Part shown: one piece after another, positions 62,001 to 64,000 of the stretch
How the letters are laid out: each line of letters begins with the position of its first letter
Numbering within the stretch: position 1 is the stretch's first letter
Notes under the pieces: model-generated
Database searches by the model: none
The model's input: the letters and a program-made list of their open reading frames with translations, nothing else
Told to the model about the DNA's origin: nothing
Assembly (NCBI GenBank): GCA_008694505.1
Contig: VZDJ01007753.1
Location: forward strand, 20,522,606 to 20,586,605
Source of the DNA: Cyanoderma ruficeps
Lineage: Eukaryota > Chordata > Aves > Passeriformes > Timaliidae
Direction of reading: 5' to 3'
Length of the DNA stretch: 64,000 nucleotides
Made by a program: the position numbers and the translations under genes

Positions 62001-64000
62001 TGCTGCCAGTGTGTGTAGACACATTGCTGCTTCGCATTTTTCAAGCATAGCTCTGTCTCCTGAGACTGTGAGAGCAGTTCCTGCTGGGAGGCATTAGCAA
62101 ACAATGGGTTAAAGGGGCTCTAAAAGAGAAAAGAAGATGTGAGAATGGAAACTGAAGTGGTTTAGTTGTTCACAGAAGACAGTACAAAACTATACTCAGA
62201 GTGTGGGTTCTGCTGCCTATTCCATCCTGTTTAACAACTGACATTTTGAAACACCCAAACTCCTTTTTTTGTAGATTGCAATAAACTCTAGCCACTTTAT
62301 AGTTTTAACTCTTTTTAAGTGTAGAAAATAATGCATAAAATAACATTATACTGTATAAAATAACATTTCATTTGTTACTGGCTAGCTTCATGAACCACTA
62401 GCGAACATACTGAATAAATTCAGCCAAAGTGTCACGGCACATGCTCAGTAAGTGGAAGCTTGCTTTGTCTCAGGGTCAACTGACCTGCGCAAACCAAACC
62501 AAGTTTCTTGATTCATTTGCTGTTTGGTAGGGGAATGTAGCATCAGCAGATCTGATGTCATGGAAGAGAAGACGTTTCTGGGCAGCGTGAGAAAGTAATC
62601 TTATCAGTACAGCTTGCTTTTTCTGATCAAAGTTCACAACTGGAATAATTAGTATTCATTGGCTTTGGTCTTAAACCACAGATTTTATTTTCAAGGAATT
62701 CAAAATAATTCAAGTTATTTTCACTACTCTGACTTTATATTGAACATTTTAAAGATGCCTGGAATTCTCTGAAACTAGAAGCATTAGTTTGTTTGCAGAG
62801 AAGTGCTGAAAATATGTACAAGGACTATGGATCATAATAAATTAAACACTAATGTACTGGATTTGTCAAGAAAATTCCATTTCAAGGACATAGTAAAGAA
62901 AAGGTATAATCTTAAGCCTGAATAAACTCCTGTTTGAGAATCTGAGAGTGACTTTTTAAAATTATATTCTCAATCTACCACACAATGACACATGAGCATA
63001 AAGGTTCTGTTTAGTGGGTGCATGTACGTATGTAAGTATGCATGAACAAAAATTGTAATTTCAAAACTAATGCTGCTAATATTGAAATTATATTTATACA
63101 AATATCTTGAAGTGGCATGAAAGTTGTCACTGGCATCTTTGTATGAGTGCAGATAATGTTCAGTGCTATCTCTAGTCCAGTTGCCTCTGGCAGTAACATG
63201 AAAACTTCTGCTGCTTTTGGAATTGCATCAAAAGTAATTTCTTCTTTTATGGAATTGTTTGTCACAGTGTAAAGGACATGGAAGTGCTTGTGAATATATG
63301 CATTTGCACATGCTCAGTCCCTCAACTGCTCATTCCTGTAAGACATCCTTGTCTTCTTTGGAACTCAGACTTTTAATGATGTATTTACTTGTATTCAACA
63401 TTCACTTGCAGTACTCATCAGAAAATCCAAAAAATTTCTACCGAGCTATTTCTAGGATGACAAAAAAAAAGTTAGTGATTTCCAGAAAATTAATGAAATT
63501 TTAAGTATGTTTTGTATGTGTGGTAGATTGGACTCGTGGCACCATCTACTAAAATTGCCCAGAAATTCCATTACAAAATCATTTTCTGTAGCTCATAACT
63601 TTGCCAAAATTTAACTATTTGGCCTGAAATTTTGCATACTGGATAATCTGCCTCAGGCTGAGTCTTTCTGGAAAATTTCAGTCAAAATTGCTATTTCCAA
63701 GAACTAAATTTGGAGAAAATAGAGAAAATACATCATTCTGTCCATATCAAAATGTTCTGGTTACCTCTTTTGTGTGAAATTTTAATGATTTGAAACAGAA
63801 ACATAAAATTTGGAAGGGGTGACTGAAGTGTCCAGCCTGTGCTCTTTGTTGTTGATGTGGAACTGCATCCTGAACAACTGAAGACTTTTTTTTTTATAAA
63901 AAAAGAAAGGCAAAGATGAAAAAAAGAACCAGAAAGAGAATATCTCAGTCTGCAAACACTGACTAGAGGATTGTGAGGCTTCTGAAGTCACAGCTCTGAA

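Larger units (their letters stand above)
54391..64000. other. Unannotated AT-rich stretch, no gene seen
   Basis: About 9.6 kb with no gene or transposon I can support. The longest ATG-started frames are 126 codons (61724-62104, minus) and 121 codons (59652-60017, minus). Neither has a domain I recognise, nor flanking splice or promoter context I would defend. Small features are an inverted repeat (55994), a T-rich tract (57187), a CA repeat (58981) and GTTTAGT-like repeats near 58434-58480. Confidence 0.6.

Noticed and set aside
61724..62104. 126-codon minus-strand open frame
   Set aside because: Translation shows no known domain. The composition looks like random AT-rich translation, and there is no supporting context.
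1..64000. CRISPR arrays, bacterial operons, phage or plasmid features
   Set aside because: No regularly spaced repeats or dense coding are present. The CR1 and LTR content shows the DNA is vertebrate.

Overview
This window looks like gene-free, AT-rich nuclear DNA from a bird, most likely a songbird. Two things point there. Seven recognisable stretches come from six CR1 LINE insertions, mostly 5'-truncated, in both orientations. There are also several solo LTRs of endogenous retroviruses, and the 1.1 kb LTR at 5388-6491 matches a family I remember as common in passerine genomes. CR1 alone would also allow other sauropsids, so the passerine assignment rests on recollection and was not searched.

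I see no protein-coding gene, no exon I would defend, and no tRNA, rRNA or snRNA. The longest ATG-started reading frames are 209 codons (50336-50965, minus) and 168 codons (5361-5867, minus). Both lie in LTR/CR1 sequence. Elsewhere the longest are about 110-145 codons, which is what long AT-rich noncoding DNA gives by chance. The window is best read as intergenic or deep-intronic sequence.

Layout. 1-5387 is unannotated DNA with a perfect 22-bp palindrome at 2585. 5388-6491 is a plus-strand LTR. 7286-8445 is a long antisense CR1. 10657-11985 is a GT-rich, GC-richer block that may be an old LTR. 11986-22707 is unannotated apart from a 71-bp (AAAAT)n array at 19922. 22714-23413 is a minus-strand 700-bp solo LTR with a perfect 6-bp target-site duplication. 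23420-34859 is unannotated. 34860-35592 is a sense CR1 3' end. 38265-38724 is a probable minus-strand LTR, followed closely by a short antisense CR1. 43615-43731 holds a MIR-like core ending in a 27-bp tandem duplication. 45730-45935 is a CR1 endonuclease fragment. 50385-51265 is a CR1 split by a 492-bp minus-strand solo LTR flanked by a perfect 6-bp duplication. 53810-54390 is another antisense CR1. The rest, to 64000, is unannotated.

The sequence records insertions of different ages: CR1 first, then a class II-like LTR into one CR1 copy. No undescribed coding system was found. The most informative results are the two solo LTRs whose exact ends and target duplications can be read directly, and one TAAT-rich block that may be a conserved enhancer.
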